Origin: Deltaproteobacteria bacterium
GTDB lineage: Bacteria; Desulfobacterota; Binatia; Binatales; Binataceae
Direction: 5' to 3'
Length of the DNA: 6,937 nt
Assembly (NCBI GenBank): GCA_021780585.1
Contig: JAJXYM010000450.1
Span: 1 to 6,937 of the forward strand
Shown: positions 6,122-6,937 of the stretch, in pieces
Layout: every line of letters begins with the position of its first letter
How positions within the stretch are numbered: the first letter of the stretch is position 1
Position numbers and translations under genes: made by a program
The notes under the pieces: model-generated
What the model saw: the letters and a program-made list of their open reading frames with translations, nothing else
Databases searched by the model: none
Told to the model about the DNA's origin: nothing

Positions 6122-6937
6122 ATGCTCGATAAGCTCAAGGGTATAGAGGAACGCTTTGACGAGCTGGAACGCCGCCTCGGCGATCCCGCCGTAATCGCCA
6201 ATAATCGCGAGTACGCCGTGCTGGCCCGCGAGCGCGCGCAACTGGGCGAAGTGGTGCAGGCGATTCGCGACTATCGCAGGCTGCTCGACGAAATCGCCGG
6301 CCATCGCGCGCTGCTCGAAGGCGACGACGCCGAACTGCGCGATCTCGTCAAGAGCGAATTGCCCGTGATGCTCAAGCGGCAGACGGCGCTTGAAGAGCAT
6401 CTCAGGGAGCTGCTGGCGCCGCGCGACCCCAACGACGACCGCAACGTCCTGCTCGAAATTCGCGCCGGAACCGGCGGCGAGGAGGCTTCGCTCTTCGCCA
6501 GCGATCTGTTCCGCATGTATACCCGCTACGCCGAGCGTCATCGCTGGAAAGTCGAGACGCTCAGCCTGAGCGCGACCGGTCTCGGCGGCGTCAAGGAAGT
6601 CATCGCCCAGATCAGCGGGCCGGGCGCCTACAGCCGGCTCAAATTCGAAGGCGGCGTCCATCGCGTGCAGCGCGTGCCCGCGACCGAAGCCTCCGGCCGG
6701 ATCCATACCTCGGCTGTGACCGTGGCCGTGATGCCCGAGGCGGACGAAGTCGAAGTCAATATCAACGAGGAAAAGGATCTGCGCATCGACGTGATGCGCG
6801 CCTCGGGGCCCGGCGGCCAGAGCGTCAACACCACCGACTCCGCCGTGCGGATTACGCATCTGCCGAGCGGGATGGTGATCGTTTGCCGGGACGAAAAATC
6901 GCAGCATAAGAACAAGGCCCGCGCGCTCAAAATCCTG
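6122..6937 (+). CDS. prfA: Peptide chain release factor 1 (3' end outside the window)
   Basis: The frame opens at the ATG at 6122 and remains open to the last base, giving 272 residues of an expected roughly 355-360. The start MLDKLKGIEERFDELERRL is the usual RF1 coiled N-terminal domain. LEIRAGTGGEEASLFA leads into the core. VPATEASGRIHTS holds the PAT codon-recognition tripeptide (186-188), specific for RF1 (UAA/UAG); RF2 has SPF there. SGPGGQSVNTTDSAVRI holds the GGQ (231-233) that triggers peptidyl-tRNA hydrolysis; its Gln is the expected target of PrmC methylation. About 85 C-terminal residues are missing, lost only to the window edge. No clear Shine-Dalgarno precedes the ATG, but the N-terminal match to the family fixes the start. 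Confidence 0.97.
   Translation, partial: MLDKLKGIEERFDELERRLGDPAVIANNREYAVLARERAQLGEVVQAIRDYRRLLDEIAGHRALLEGDDAELRDLVKSELPVMLKRQTALEEHLRELLAPRDPNDDRNVLLEIRAGTGGEEASLFASDLFRMYTRYAERHRWKVETLSLSATGLGGVKEVIAQISGPGAYSRLKFEGGVHRVQRVPATEASGRIHTSAVTVAVMPEADEVEVNINEEKDLRIDVMRASGPGGQSVNTTDSAVRITHLPSGMVIVCRDEKSQHKNKARALKIL

Noticed and set aside
5900..6907. Long minus-strand open frame (335 codons) across rpmE end and prfA
   Set aside because: It is fully antisense to prfA, whose plus-strand translation carries PAT and GGQ motifs. Its own translation has no recognisable domain. Long antisense frames are common in GC-rich DNA.
1..6937. CRISPR arrays, tRNA or rRNA genes, insertion sequences
   Set aside because: No regularly spaced repeats, cloverleaf-type sequences or transposase motifs were seen on reading either strand.

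Overview
The window is high-GC bacterial DNA with six genes that can be supported. Two of them are cut by the window edges: a diiron protein at the left and release factor RF1 at the right. The rpmE-prfA housekeeping pair, the strong GC bias and the crotonase and ferritin-like genes would fit a free-living Gram-negative of the deltaproteobacterial, Binatota or Acidobacteria type. No taxonomic marker here settles the lineage, so this is a weak inference.

Layout. Left block (2-1741, plus strand): the 3' part of a ferritin-like diiron protein, then a 257-residue crotonase-family protein that most resembles the PaaG isomerase of aerobic phenylacetyl-CoA catabolism. Bases 1742-1883 lie between convergent genes and hold two related AT-rich palindromes, 70 bp apart, that stand out from the GC-rich surroundings. 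Middle block (5616 down to 1884, minus strand): a sigma70-type promoter followed by three tightly packed genes. These encode an exported TonB-C-domain protein (probable lipoprotein), a DapA/NanA-family class I aldolase, and a fused PfkB sugar kinase plus KdsD-type SIS phosphosugar isomerase. The last two overlap by 8 bp. Right block (5703 onward, plus strand): a promoter, rpmE (ribosomal protein L31), a clear intrinsic terminator, and prfA (RF1), which runs off the window end.

How the genes may work together. The aldolase and the kinase-isomerase fusion are the most interesting part. A pyruvate-forming aldolase, a sugar kinase and an arabinose-5-phosphate-isomerase-like domain would together convert a ulosonic acid such as KDO to pyruvate and D-arabinose, then to arabinose-5-phosphate, then to ribulose-5-phosphate. 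This is inferred from family membership, motif conservation and gene overlap; the substrate is not shown by the sequence. The diiron protein and PaaG-like isomerase form a second suggestive pair (oxygenation followed by CoA-ester isomerisation), with weaker support.
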